64,000 nt of DNA. Source: a bacterium (GTDB lineage: Bacteria; Armatimonadota; Zipacnadia; Zipacnadales; UBA11051). A model generated the notes under the pieces. It did no database searches, was not told the DNA's origin, and saw nothing but the letters and a program-made list of their open reading frames with translations. The stretch is taken from NCBI GenBank assembly GCA_021372615.1, contig JAJFUB010000121.1, positions 62,001-126,000 of the forward strand, read 5' to 3'. Of this stretch, positions 20,493 to 28,593 are shown piece after piece (the stretch's first letter is position 1; each line of letters opens with the position of its first letter). The position numbers were made by a program, and so were the translations under genes.

Positions 20493-21200
20493 TCAGGGCA
20501 GCCCGACCCACTCCTGCAGGAGCGCCAGGGCAGCCACGATGTCACTCACCACGCGGGCAGAGACATCGCCCAGTCGAGCCGGATCGCCTAGCCATAGCGG
20601 CAGGTCCACCTCTGGCATCATGGACAGGTCATTGCTCGAGTCTCCGACGGCGGCCAGGTGGGTCCTGGGCACCCCCAGGTGCGCCGCCAGGAGTGACAGG
20701 GCCGCCCCCTTGCTGAAGCGACGCACCGCCCAGTCCACGCTGTCGGAGTGAACGAACTGCTGCAGCGAGATGGGGTCACCCGGTCCGACCTCCGCGGCGA
20801 TCTGCTCCGGCGTCGGCGCCCCGGGCCCGGGGAAGGCGGTGACGTTGACAGTGTTGGGCTGGAGGAACACCCGGTCACCATAGCGCTCGGCGACTCGCTG
20901 GCGTACGCTCTCCAGGCCGGCGAGTTCGTCAGCCCGAAGCGGCTGGGCGAGTCGCTCGGCCGGCATGGTCGAGCCCAGCCAGATCTCGGCGCCGTTCTCG
21001 CCAATGAGGGACGTGTCCATCAGCCCCAGGCCGCGGGCCAGGCCGGCGAGGTAGACGCACGGCTTGCCCGAAGCGAAGACCAGGCGGACATCTGCGGCGA
21101 CCAGACGCTGCAGGGCCGCCACCACGCCGTCCTGCGGGGGCCTGTTGAGCGGCATGAGACAGTCATCAATGTCGAAGGCGATCAGATGATACGGTGGCAC
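20493..21200 (-). CDS. HAD-superfamily (type IIB) phosphatase
   Basis: 235 residues from the GTG at 21200, chosen because GAGGTG lies six bases upstream; a GTG three codons earlier is the alternative. Motif I is FDIDDCLMP (nucleophile Asp and general acid Asp), motif II lies in VFASGKP, the Lys motif in SKGAAL, and motif III/IV is GDSSNDLSMM. This set resembles Cof-type, phosphoglycolate or sucrose-phosphate phosphatases acting on small phosphorylated sugars. The start lies inside the end of the TIR-HD gene (19-bp overlap), so the two are almost certainly co-translated. It may remove a phosphate from a product of the upstream protein; this is inference. Confidence 0.85.
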   Translation of the reverse strand: MPPYHLIAFDIDDCLMPLNRPPQDGVVAALQRLVAADVRLVFASGKPCVYLAGLARGLGLMDTSLIGENGAEIWLGSTMPAERLAQPLRADELAGLESVRQRVAERYGDRVFLQPNTVNVTAFPGPGAPTPEQIAAEVGPGDPISLQQFVHSDSVDWAVRRFSKGAALSLLAAHLGVPRTHLAAVGDSSNDLSMMPEVDLPLWLGDPARLGDVSARVVSDIVAALALLQEWVGLP

Positions 21201-23545
21201 TGCCTGCACCTCGTAACGGATTGGGGGGTGAAGAGGGTGTCGTCGCCCTCACGGAACTTGTCCTCCGAGACAACGGCACTGACCAGGCCGGCAGGGACGG
21301 TCTCCGAGCGGGGGTATCTCTCACTGCTCCTGGCGACATACGCGGAGGCCTCGGCTTCGTGGACGTACGCCGATGCGGGCATCGGCCCAACTCGCCGCCC
21401 CGGGTCAGATCTCCGGTAGGGCGACCGTGGCACCAGGCTCGTGAGCTTCTTGGCTCGCTCAGCGAGAACCCATAGGGGCTTGCCGCAGCCGTGGACGATG
21501 TGGGCGAAGGTGAGACAGCCCAGGCTGTTGGCCACGAGTTCGTCCTGGCGGCCGATCCACACCTCGCAGCCCATGAGGGCTGTCGTGTGCTCGTGCTCCG
21601 GCCTCGTCAACAGGTGAGCCAGAGCCACGTCGGGAACGACTTCGAGCGTCAGCCCCGGGTTCTGGAGCTTGCGGAGCCTCTCGAGTTCCTCCACGGCCTG
21701 TAGCGTCGGGCCCTCGCCGACGGGGCGCATCAGCGGCACCAGCACTCGCACCTCTCTCCCCGCCAGGACGCAGTGCTGGATGAGCGTATGGACCGGGCGA
21801 CTGTGGCCGAAGATGACGAAGCTCAGGTCGCCCTCGGCGGGCAGCTTGGCGCAGGCATTCGCGGCCAGGGCCGACAGCGGGTAGTCGCACTGGAAGCACC
21901 CCTGGCGTCCCGCGGCCAGCGGAGCAGGCTGCCGGCCGCGCCGGAGCACCTCGAAGCGTCGCCGGAGCAACTTGAACGAGACATTCGCGGTTCTCTGCAG
22001 TTCGCTCCGCAGCCAGTGCGGCAACTGCAGTTCCGGCCGCTGCAGGATGATCCCATGGACCAGCCGGCGCATCGTATCGCGAGCTTCAGTCGGGCTGACG
22101 TGGCGCTGGTCCACCTCCTCCGTCAGCGCCAGAGCCGAACTGATGGCGTAGTCGGCGACCGCACTGGAGCTGCTGACCACCGCCTCCGGGTCGGTATAGG
22201 CTGACGCCCCCAGTAGGATGCAGTCCTGCCAGGTGAAGGCAGGCCGCCCTGCCGACGTCCTGCTGACGTCGGGCGTCACCGTCCACTCGCCAATCAGGGG
22301 CCGCAGTTGGAGCAGCATCCGCTCCAGGTAACCCCTGGCCTGGCGTGACACCAGGTCCAGGGCTGGCCCTGTCTGCGTGATGAAGAGGGTGATCTCCCGC
22401 TCGCGGCGGTCCGCGCGGACCGCCGAGACCATCTGGCTGCGCATCCAGAAGGCAGCGTCGGCGATCTGCTCGCCGCTGCCCTCGGCCGGCCGGCAGTCTC
22501 TGGGCAGCTCGGACGGGAAGCACCGGTCGCGGATGGTCTCCGTCCACGCGTTGGCCTGACCGTAGAGCTGCCAGTAGCTGGCGGGCCCGCGCAGCAACCC
22601 CAGGTCACAGGCGTTGGCGAGACGGAAGAGGGCCGCGGCTTCGGCGGCTGCCGGTCGGGCTGACAGCTCGTGCAGGTTGGTGCGGACGTTGTGGTAGTAG
22701 CACAGGTCGGCAATGAGCAGCGCTTCGTCAGGGCTCAGCTCCGCCTCGCCGGCCAGCTCGTAGACCGCCGCTCGCGAACGGCAGTGGTGCTGGCCGCGTT
22801 GGCTGGCTCGTCCCCCCGCAGACGAGCCCCCGCAGGCACCGGGGAAGCGACTGAAGCGGCCCCAGTCGTGCAGGCAGGCGGCGGCGGCCAGCGCGAACAC
22901 AGCCTCCCGGTCCTCGCACAGCGGCAGGGGCAACAGGCCACTCAGCGCCGTCAGAATGCCGTTGGTGTGGCGCAGGCCATGGACGGTCGGGTAGTCTGGG
23001 GACGGGGTGCCGCTGAAGTGGCGGACCGTCTCTGTGGCCAGCCATCTCAGACGCTCGCGGTCGTTTCCGTCCAACTGGACTGGCCCCAGGCGCTCCAACA
23101 GCAGATCGTGATCCAGACGGTCCCTGAGCGAGCCAACGCCATCCTCGCGTAGCCTCTTGGCGAGTTGAGCGATCCCCTTGCCCGTGTCTCCCCCGATCTC
23201 ATGGCGGTTCAGGGAGGCTACTGCTTGCCACAGCCACCCGGGCGGCAACCCGTTACCGAACATTACCGGGACGACATGACGTTGCTCGGCCAGGGCATGG
23301 GCGATCTCCTTGAGCACCCAGTCGGAGCGACGGGTGTCATCCCCGGCGACGACCAGCACAGCCTGGGACCGCGAGATGGCGCGGCAGATCACATCCCAGA
23401 ACTCCACCCCGAGCGGCACATTGTGATCCATCCAGCACCGGAAGCCCGCCTGCTCAAGCCCGCGGCGCACGTCCTCCGCAAGCCCCGTCTCATCGCGGTT
23501 GTAGCTGATGAACACATTGTGTCGGTCCCACACCATGTCCGGCAT
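21182..23545 (-). CDS. TIR - HD - eIF2B-like three-domain protein (candidate NADase immune or stress effector)
   Basis: 787 residues from the ATG at 23545, with GGAGGG six bases upstream. Domain 1 (about 8-130) is a TIR domain: VFISYNRDE, then SDWVLKEIAHAL, whose Glu80 aligns with the catalytic Glu of SARM1-type NAD+-cleaving TIRs. Domain 2 (about 185-400) has HD-phosphohydrolase metal motifs: His193 (GLRHTNG), His226-Asp227 (CLHDWGR), His253-His254 and His285 (CYYHN). Domain 3 (about 560-735) has a Rossmann-like pattern of the eIF2B/ribose-bisphosphate-isomerase fold (FVIFGHSRPVHTLIQH, EVRVLVPLMRP, CEVWIGRQDELVANSLG). The last residues end in a CxxC (RCRQCH). TIR and HD are confident from motifs, the third domain less so. 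It overlaps the HAD gene downstream and has no other defence gene adjacent. Confidence 0.85.
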   Translation of the reverse strand: MPDMVWDRHNVFISYNRDETGLAEDVRRGLEQAGFRCWMDHNVPLGVEFWDVICRAISRSQAVLVVAGDDTRRSDWVLKEIAHALAEQRHVVPVMFGNGLPPGWLWQAVASLNRHEIGGDTGKGIAQLAKRLREDGVGSLRDRLDHDLLLERLGPVQLDGNDRERLRWLATETVRHFSGTPSPDYPTVHGLRHTNGILTALSGLLPLPLCEDREAVFALAAAACLHDWGRFSRFPGACGGSSAGGRASQRGQHHCRSRAAVYELAGEAELSPDEALLIADLCYYHNVRTNLHELSARPAAAEAAALFRLANACDLGLLRGPASYWQLYGQANAWTETIRDRCFPSELPRDCRPAEGSGEQIADAAFWMRSQMVSAVRADRREREITLFITQTGPALDLVSRQARGYLERMLLQLRPLIGEWTVTPDVSRTSAGRPAFTWQDCILLGASAYTDPEAVVSSSSAVADYAISSALALTEEVDQRHVSPTEARDTMRRLVHGIILQRPELQLPHWLRSELQRTANVSFKLLRRRFEVLRRGRQPAPLAAGRQGCFQCDYPLSALAANACAKLPAEGDLSFVIFGHSRPVHTLIQHCVLAGREVRVLVPLMRPVGEGPTLQAVEELERLRKLQNPGLTLEVVPDVALAHLLTRPEHEHTTALMGCEVWIGRQDELVANSLGCLTFAHIVHGCGKPLWVLAERAKKLTSLVPRSPYRRSDPGRRVGPMPASAYVHEAEASAYVARSSERYPRSETVPAGLVSAVVSEDKFREGDDTLFTPQSVTRCRQCHRII

Positions 23546-23594
23546 GTTGGTCCCTCCCGCGCCTGTGCGCACAGCCTGCTCAGTTCATGCCCGC

Positions 23595-26500
23595 CTACGG
23601 CAGTACCTCCCCGTTCACCCGCAGCCACCCGAACCGCAGCGCCACGCCGTCGAAGTCCGTCTCCCGGTAGCGGTTCACCTTCTTGGCCTCGGCCAGGGGG
23701 ACACTGCGGTCGGGTATGTCCGGCAGCAGCTCGACGGTCACCGTGTGCTCCCCGGCAGGGCCCGACCAGAAGGTCAGCGCCGAGAGCCGCTGGTAGTAGG
23801 ACCACGGGTCTACCTGCTGGCGCGTGCCCGACACCTTGCCGTCCACGCTGACCCGCGCGATGCCGGTGTCGGGGCCCATCAGGTTGAACGCCCCGACCTC
23901 CGTGCCGCGGAAGCGGAAGGTCAGCTTCGCCCCGGGGGTGTTGGTGAACCACACCTCACGGAAGTGGTTGGCGAAGCCCCGCCCCCCGATGTTGTCCGGC
24001 GGGAGCTGCTCCCACTTGCCCTCCAGCATCTGCGGGTTGATGGGGACCAGGCGGGCGTTCTCCATGGCCCCCCGGTACAGCGGTGTGGGGAGAGGATGGT
24101 CCTTCGCCGTGGCGTTCTTGCTGAGTTGGTCGAGCGCCTGGGTGATGACCTGGGCGTACAAGTCGTTGGCCGCCGCACTGGGCCGCACGCCGTCGGTGGA
24201 GAAGACAATCTTGCCCTGCGGGTCCTTGGCCTGCTCGGGGGGCGCCTTGATGATGAGCCGATCCTCCCGCGCCCACTGCGCCACGCGGTAGGCCATGTTG
24301 ATCCCCGGAATGCCGTAGCGGGCCGCCAGCTTCTCATAGGCGGAGATGTGTGTCGGGTCATTGCCCTCGGCGAGCGCCGCCTCATCGCCGGCGCGGAAGG
24401 CGTAGACGAACACCACATCAAGCCCCGGGGCGGCCTTGCGGGCCTGGCGCACAACGCCCTCGACAGCGGCCCAGATGGCGTCCACATTGGTGGTCTGGTC
24501 GTCGGAGGCGAAGTCCACGAGGACGAGGTCCGGCTGCTGGCTCAGCACCGCCTGCTCGAAGCGCCACACACTGAAGCCTGACCCGCGGGAGCAGTCGCAG
24601 ATCGAGGCGTCAATCTCGCTGATCTCGGAGTTGGGGTTATGCTCGCGCAGCCACTTGAGCACCTTGGCGCGCCAGCCATCGGCGTAGTGGATGCCGCCGC
24701 CGAAGTACGCGACCTTGACCGACTTGCCGGCGGCGAGCTTGGCGAAGAAGTTGGGGGCGCCATCGCGCGGCACGAACTCCTCGGCCCGGACGGGCTCGTA
24801 GCCGGGAAGCTTGAAGAAGCGCTGGGTGGTGAACTCACCGAGGGCGCTGGCGCCGGGGGCCTCCACGATCGGCCACGAGGCCCGCAGCTCGTCCTGGTAG
24901 GGGCCGATCTTGTCCTGCGGGATGGGCTTGAAGCCCAGCTTCAGCGCCGGGGAGCCGGGCTTGAGAGCATAGTTGTGCTGGGCCGGGTCCGCGAACAGCG
25001 GGTCAGCCACGACGGAGGTCTGGTCCATGCCGGTGGCCCGCCACTCATCCCACGACAGCAGCTTGCCGGCGTCGGGCGCGCGGCGCAGGCTGATCTTCAT
25101 CTCGACGCCCGGCGGCGGCTGGATGACATTGCCGTCAAACTGGCACTGCCCGAAGGCCTCCCGGTCGGTGCTGTACGAGTACAGCAACTGCCCGCCCTGC
25201 CAGCTCGCGCTGCTCTTCTCGCGCAGCCACCTGCTGCCCTCGGCGGTGTAGGCAAAGATATTGCGCAGCACCTTCATCCCGGTCATGCCGGAGGGGTGCT
25301 GGATGTCATAGTGCGCCAGCTCGGGGTAGAGCTTCAGATAGGGCGAACCCTCCGTCTGCACGGCCTGGAGCTTCTTGACGATGTCGGGGTAGCATTCCCA
25401 GCCATCCCACAGCATCCCGGCGTTGAGCGCCGGGGCGTCCACGACGATGTTGTTCTCCCAGGTGTTGTCCCGCCCGCCGTGGTTGTGCAGCCCGCACATG
25501 GGCACCGACCACAGGATGTTGCCGTACACCAGCGTGCCGCTGGTCGGATCGTCCAGATAGATACCCCAGGTGAAGTGCGGGTAGCTGAAGCTGATCTTGC
25601 CGTTCTGCACCGGCGCCCACGAGTTGTCTTTGCCGAAGCCCCCGCAGTGGTGGAAGATGTTGAACTGGATCTTGTTGCCGCGCATGGTGAAGTCGCGCGA
25701 GCAGTAGTAGATGCCGCCCGTGTCCGCTGAGCCAAGGTTCGTGTGGTGGACGAGATTGTACTCGACCACGTTCTCGTTGCCGCTGAGCGTCATGCCGGCA
25801 TGGTACGTGTCGTGGATGAGGTTGTGGCTGGCGACGTTGCCCACGCCACTGACGTTGATCCCGGTGTTGTAGGTCTTGGCGAAGACGGCGATGTGGTGGA
25901 CGACGTTGTTGTCGGCGAAGTTGCGGCCCGGCTCCAGCGTCTTGCGATCGCCGCCGGTCAGCGCGATGCCCCCCGCGCCGGTGGCGTAGACGTCATTCCC
26001 CTTCGCGCCCGAGTCGTGCCCCCCGCTGATGCTGAGGCCCCAGCCCCCCGTATTGCGGACGATGCTCTGGGCGATCAGGCTACGCTCGCAGTTGGCGACG
26101 ACGACGCCCGTGCCGTCGCACCCCTCGATGGTGAGCCCCCGCAGCGTCGTGTACGAGGCGCCGTCGAGCTTGATGAGATCGCCCACGACCGGGGCGAGCA
26201 CCTCGGCCTTCGCCACGTCGCTCGGCGGCCAGAAGTACAGGCGGCTCTGGTCCGGGTCGAGATACCACTCGCCGGGCGCGTCGAGTTCCTCCAGCAGGTT
26301 CTGGACGAAGTAGCGGTCGCCGACGTGCAGGTCGTAGGAGACGTTGCCCTTGACGATGATCTGCCTGTCGTCGCGGTCCACGGCCTTGACCGGGACGACG
26401 TTCCAGGCCCAGTCGAAGTACGGGTGGATGCCGACCTCGGCGCGCTCGACGTGGGTCCAGCTCTTCTCCACACCCTCCACGTAGTGGAAGCGATCCTTGA

Positions 26501-27032
26501 TGCCATCGCCATCCACGGCGGCGACGTAGCCCCACTCGCCGCCGTGCGGGTCCTTCGGGTCGAAGTTGGGGCAGCGCGCCAGAACCTGCCGCTCGCCGTT
26601 GCAGAAGAGCTGGCGGAAGCGCACCTGCTCCAGCGGCGTGCCCTTCAGGTCGGCCACCATGACCTGGCCCTTCCAGGGCTGGAAGCCGGTGACAGCGCGG
26701 CATCCGGCCAGGAGGGGCTTCTCGCCCCTGAAGGCGACGTAGGTAATCGGGGCCTCAGCCGTGCCCGCATCCTCGGCGGTGAGGGCCAGTGTCTCGGTCA
26801 GCAGGTAGCGCCCGCCGCGCAGCACGATCTTGACGGGTCCGGCGGCTTTGAGCTTCCGGGCCTCGTCCCGCGCGCGAGCCAGGGTCGCGAAGGGCCCGTC
26901 CGGCCCCTTCGGCTCCGCCCGCGTTCCCGACCAGGCGTCATTGCCCGTAGGCGAGACGTACAGAACCGTCTCGGCGGCGTGGCTGGCGCTGGCGACGACC
27001 AAGGCGAGCAACACGACAGTCAGGGCACGCAT
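23595..27032 (-). CDS. Secreted beta-helix protein with a degenerate SGNH hydrolase domain
   Basis: 1145 residues. ATG with GAGGTG upstream. Signal peptide (about 1-20) and LYVSPTGNDAWSG as in the two paralogues near the left edge. N-terminal sandwich and beta-helix run to about residue 700. From about residue 765 an SGNH/GDSL-like domain begins: block I reads YFGGGIHYADGW, with Gly780 where the nucleophilic Ser is expected, and block V reads TDGVRPS, with Arg950 where the catalytic His is expected. A final jelly-roll region (about 1040-1145) is galactose-binding-like. The fusion may act as a polysaccharide deacetylesterase relative turned binding domain. It starts just beyond a terminator that separates it from the metF-metV operon. 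Confidence 0.85.
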   Translation of the reverse strand: MRALTVVLLALVVASASHAAETVLYVSPTGNDAWSGTRAEPKGPDGPFATLARARDEARKLKAAGPVKIVLRGGRYLLTETLALTAEDAGTAEAPITYVAFRGEKPLLAGCRAVTGFQPWKGQVMVADLKGTPLEQVRFRQLFCNGERQVLARCPNFDPKDPHGGEWGYVAAVDGDGIKDRFHYVEGVEKSWTHVERAEVGIHPYFDWAWNVVPVKAVDRDDRQIIVKGNVSYDLHVGDRYFVQNLLEELDAPGEWYLDPDQSRLYFWPPSDVAKAEVLAPVVGDLIKLDGASYTTLRGLTIEGCDGTGVVVANCERSLIAQSIVRNTGGWGLSISGGHDSGAKGNDVYATGAGGIALTGGDRKTLEPGRNFADNNVVHHIAVFAKTYNTGINVSGVGNVASHNLIHDTYHAGMTLSGNENVVEYNLVHHTNLGSADTGGIYYCSRDFTMRGNKIQFNIFHHCGGFGKDNSWAPVQNGKISFSYPHFTWGIYLDDPTSGTLVYGNILWSVPMCGLHNHGGRDNTWENNIVVDAPALNAGMLWDGWECYPDIVKKLQAVQTEGSPYLKLYPELAHYDIQHPSGMTGMKVLRNIFAYTAEGSRWLREKSSASWQGGQLLYSYSTDREAFGQCQFDGNVIQPPPGVEMKISLRRAPDAGKLLSWDEWRATGMDQTSVVADPLFADPAQHNYALKPGSPALKLGFKPIPQDKIGPYQDELRASWPIVEAPGASALGEFTTQRFFKLPGYEPVRAEEFVPRDGAPNFFAKLAAGKSVKVAYFGGGIHYADGWRAKVLKWLREHNPNSEISEIDASICDCSRGSGFSVWRFEQAVLSQQPDLVLVDFASDDQTTNVDAIWAAVEGVVRQARKAAPGLDVVFVYAFRAGDEAALAEGNDPTHISAYEKLAARYGIPGINMAYRVAQWAREDRLIIKAPPEQAKDPQGKIVFSTDGVRPSAAANDLYAQVITQALDQLSKNATAKDHPLPTPLYRGAMENARLVPINPQMLEGKWEQLPPDNIGGRGFANHFREVWFTNTPGAKLTFRFRGTEVGAFNLMGPDTGIARVSVDGKVSGTRQQVDPWSYYQRLSALTFWSGPAGEHTVTVELLPDIPDRSVPLAEAKKVNRYRETDFDGVALRFGWLRVNGEVLP

Positions 27033-27063
27033 CCGGGCACCTCGCAGACGTGTTGGCAGAGAC

Positions 27064-27108
27064 GAAAAGCCCCTCCACTCGGACGCCCGCGTCCGCCGGG
27101 AGGGGCTT
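27064..27108 (-). terminator. Rho-independent terminator after metV
   Basis: On the minus strand a stem AAGCCCCTCC / GGAGGGGCTT with an inner GGACGC/GCGTCC hairpin is followed by a short T-run. It lies 15 bp past the metV stop and ends the metF operon before the beta-helix/SGNH gene. Confidence 0.8.
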
Positions 27109-27122
27109 CCGGGTGCGACGGA

Positions 27123-27788
27123 CTACTTTCCGCGGCGCGGCTCGAAGACGCGCTTGCCGGGCCGCTTCGTCTTCTGGTAGTTCTTGGCCCCCGCGAAGCT
27201 GGCCTCCAGCTTCTCCTTGCCGGGCACCTTGTCGAACCGCTGGTAGATCAGCGTCCAGACACAGTCCTGCTCGGAGTCCACCTCGCACTTGCCCTTGTCG
27301 GTGCCGCCGCAGGGGCCGTTGAGCTGGCCCTTGGGGCAGCGAGTGACGGGGCAGATACCGCCGTAGTCAGCGATGACGCACTCGCCGCAGGTGCTGCACC
27401 ACTCGTGGAGCTGGCCCAGGCGGGTCGTGTCGGCAATGAAGAGCGAGTTGCAGCCCGGGTAGACCGGCTTGTCCTTCACGTTCTCGGTGGCGGCCTGCAC
27501 GCCGGCCCCGCAGGAGAGCACCAGCACGGCATCGGCGGCCTGCACGGCCGCCTTGTTCTGGCGCAGGAGGCGGCCCAGGTCCAGCACCTGGCACGTCGAA
27601 TCGGGGATGACACTGCCGGTGACGGTCTTGCCGTGCTCCTGCAGGAACTGCGTCATCTCCGCCACTTCCACTTCGCCGCCGGTCTGGCACAGCGTGGCGC
27701 AGTCGCCACAGCCGACGATGAAGATGGCGTCATCTTCCTTCAGCAGGTCGAGTATCTCTTCGCGCGTCTTCTGCTCGGTGGCAGTCAT
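27123..27788 (-). CDS. metV: MetV-type methylenetetrahydrofolate reductase partner (MTHFR C-terminal domain protein)
   Basis: 221 residues, the usual size of the zinc/iron-sulfur MetV subunit (MTHFR_C family). Cysteine clusters are CGDCATLC near residue 27 and the dense WCSTCGECVIADYGGICPVT and CPKGQLNGPCGG in the C-terminal third. In acetogens and other anaerobes MetV pairs with MetF to reduce methylene-THF, often with electron carriers. The metF gene lies upstream in the same operon, although here two unrelated genes come between them. The C-terminal tail is basic (KTKRPGKRVFEPRRGK). Cytoplasmic, one-carbon metabolism. Confidence 0.85.
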   Translation of the reverse strand: MTATEQKTREEILDLLKEDDAIFIVGCGDCATLCQTGGEVEVAEMTQFLQEHGKTVTGSVIPDSTCQVLDLGRLLRQNKAAVQAADAVLVLSCGAGVQAATENVKDKPVYPGCNSLFIADTTRLGQLHEWCSTCGECVIADYGGICPVTRCPKGQLNGPCGGTDKGKCEVDSEQDCVWTLIYQRFDKVPGKEKLEASFAGAKNYQKTKRPGKRVFEPRRGK

Positions 27789-27819
27789 GTTCCAGGCTCA
27801 ACTCCTGTCAGCGTTTGGA

Positions 27820-28086
27820 CTACCTCACGTCGTCCCAGGTACGGGGCAGGATCAGGGCGATGCGCTGAGCGTCCGGCCCCAGTGCGGCCCTGATCGGGTC
27901 CCAGAGCATGTCCTGTCGCTCCTTCTGTGTGAGGTCCTCAAAGGCATCCGATATCACCACGAACTCCGCTCGGTCACGAGGTACCCGGGTGACCCTAATG
28001 GTGGCCTCGGGGTCGTGCAGAGCCTGCCGCACAATGCCTTTCACTACTTCCACCAGTTCCTCATAGTCGAGAGCCGTCTGGCTCAT
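27820..28086 (-). CDS. Small acidic protein of unknown function, BolA-reminiscent
   Basis: 88 residues, starting 12 bp after the HEPN-like gene and with no gap filler before metV. The central segment EFVVISDAFEDLTQKERQDM followed by LWDPIRAAL recalls the helix-strand pattern of BolA-like small proteins (VVSDAFEG..RH), but the usual His is absent, so the family is not assigned. Its tight pairing with the upstream HEPN-like gene suggests that the two form a module, possibly regulator and effector. No signal peptide or membrane segment. Confidence 0.6.
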   Translation of the reverse strand: MSQTALDYEELVEVVKGIVRQALHDPEATIRVTRVPRDRAEFVVISDAFEDLTQKERQDMLWDPIRAALGPDAQRIALILPRTWDDVR

Positions 28087-28098
28087 GGTGCGGCCTCC

Positions 28099-28587
28099 TT
28101 ACGGGCTCTGATTGCCCATCCACGTGACCAGATCGGATGCGGCGTTCACCAGTTGCTCAGCATCTACCCGCGCGCGGTTGGCGGGCGGGCGGTACCGCCA
28201 GTCAACCCGCCAGATGGCGCACGCACCCAGATTGGCGGTCATGGTGGTGCTTCGCATGCTCAACCCAGTTGCGTTCCACAGGTCGGTGAGCGAGTGCAGG
28301 TCCTTCAGCTTCTTTCCCAGCGCGGCGTCCACATGCGGCTGGATCTGGTCGAACGTGACGCCCGTACCGGGAGCCGGTGTCACCAGGGGGCCGAACCTCC
28401 TGAGCAGGAACTCCTTCAGCCCGCACTCCACCGCGTAGCCCGCGAGGTACATTGCCCCGACTAGGTGCCGTGTCATCGCATCGGCGCCGCCAGGATCCAG
28501 CGACGGCGGCTGCAGCAGTTCCGCCGCATCCCTGAGCTGCTGCTGGGAGGCAAGCTGGTACTCGGCCTGGGTCTCAAGCTTCGCCAT
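28099..28587 (-). CDS. HEPN-domain-like helical protein
   Basis: 162 residues, all-helical by pattern. AMYLAGYAVECGLKEFLLRR, then a histidine-containing segment LKDLHSLTDLW and the late WRYRPP, match the arrangement of HEPN nucleotide-binding or RNase proteins related to KNTase-C. The R-x4-H catalytic motif of RNase HEPN proteins is not present, so it could be a non-catalytic HEPN. It lies 6 bp after metF and 12 bp before the small 88-residue gene, inside the metF-metV operon. Family call is moderate. Confidence 0.55.
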   Translation of the reverse strand: MAKLETQAEYQLASQQQLRDAAELLQPPSLDPGGADAMTRHLVGAMYLAGYAVECGLKEFLLRRFGPLVTPAPGTGVTFDQIQPHVDAALGKKLKDLHSLTDLWNATGLSMRSTTMTANLGACAIWRVDWRYRPPANRARVDAEQLVNAASDLVTWMGNQSP

Positions 28588-28593
28588 CTGACC

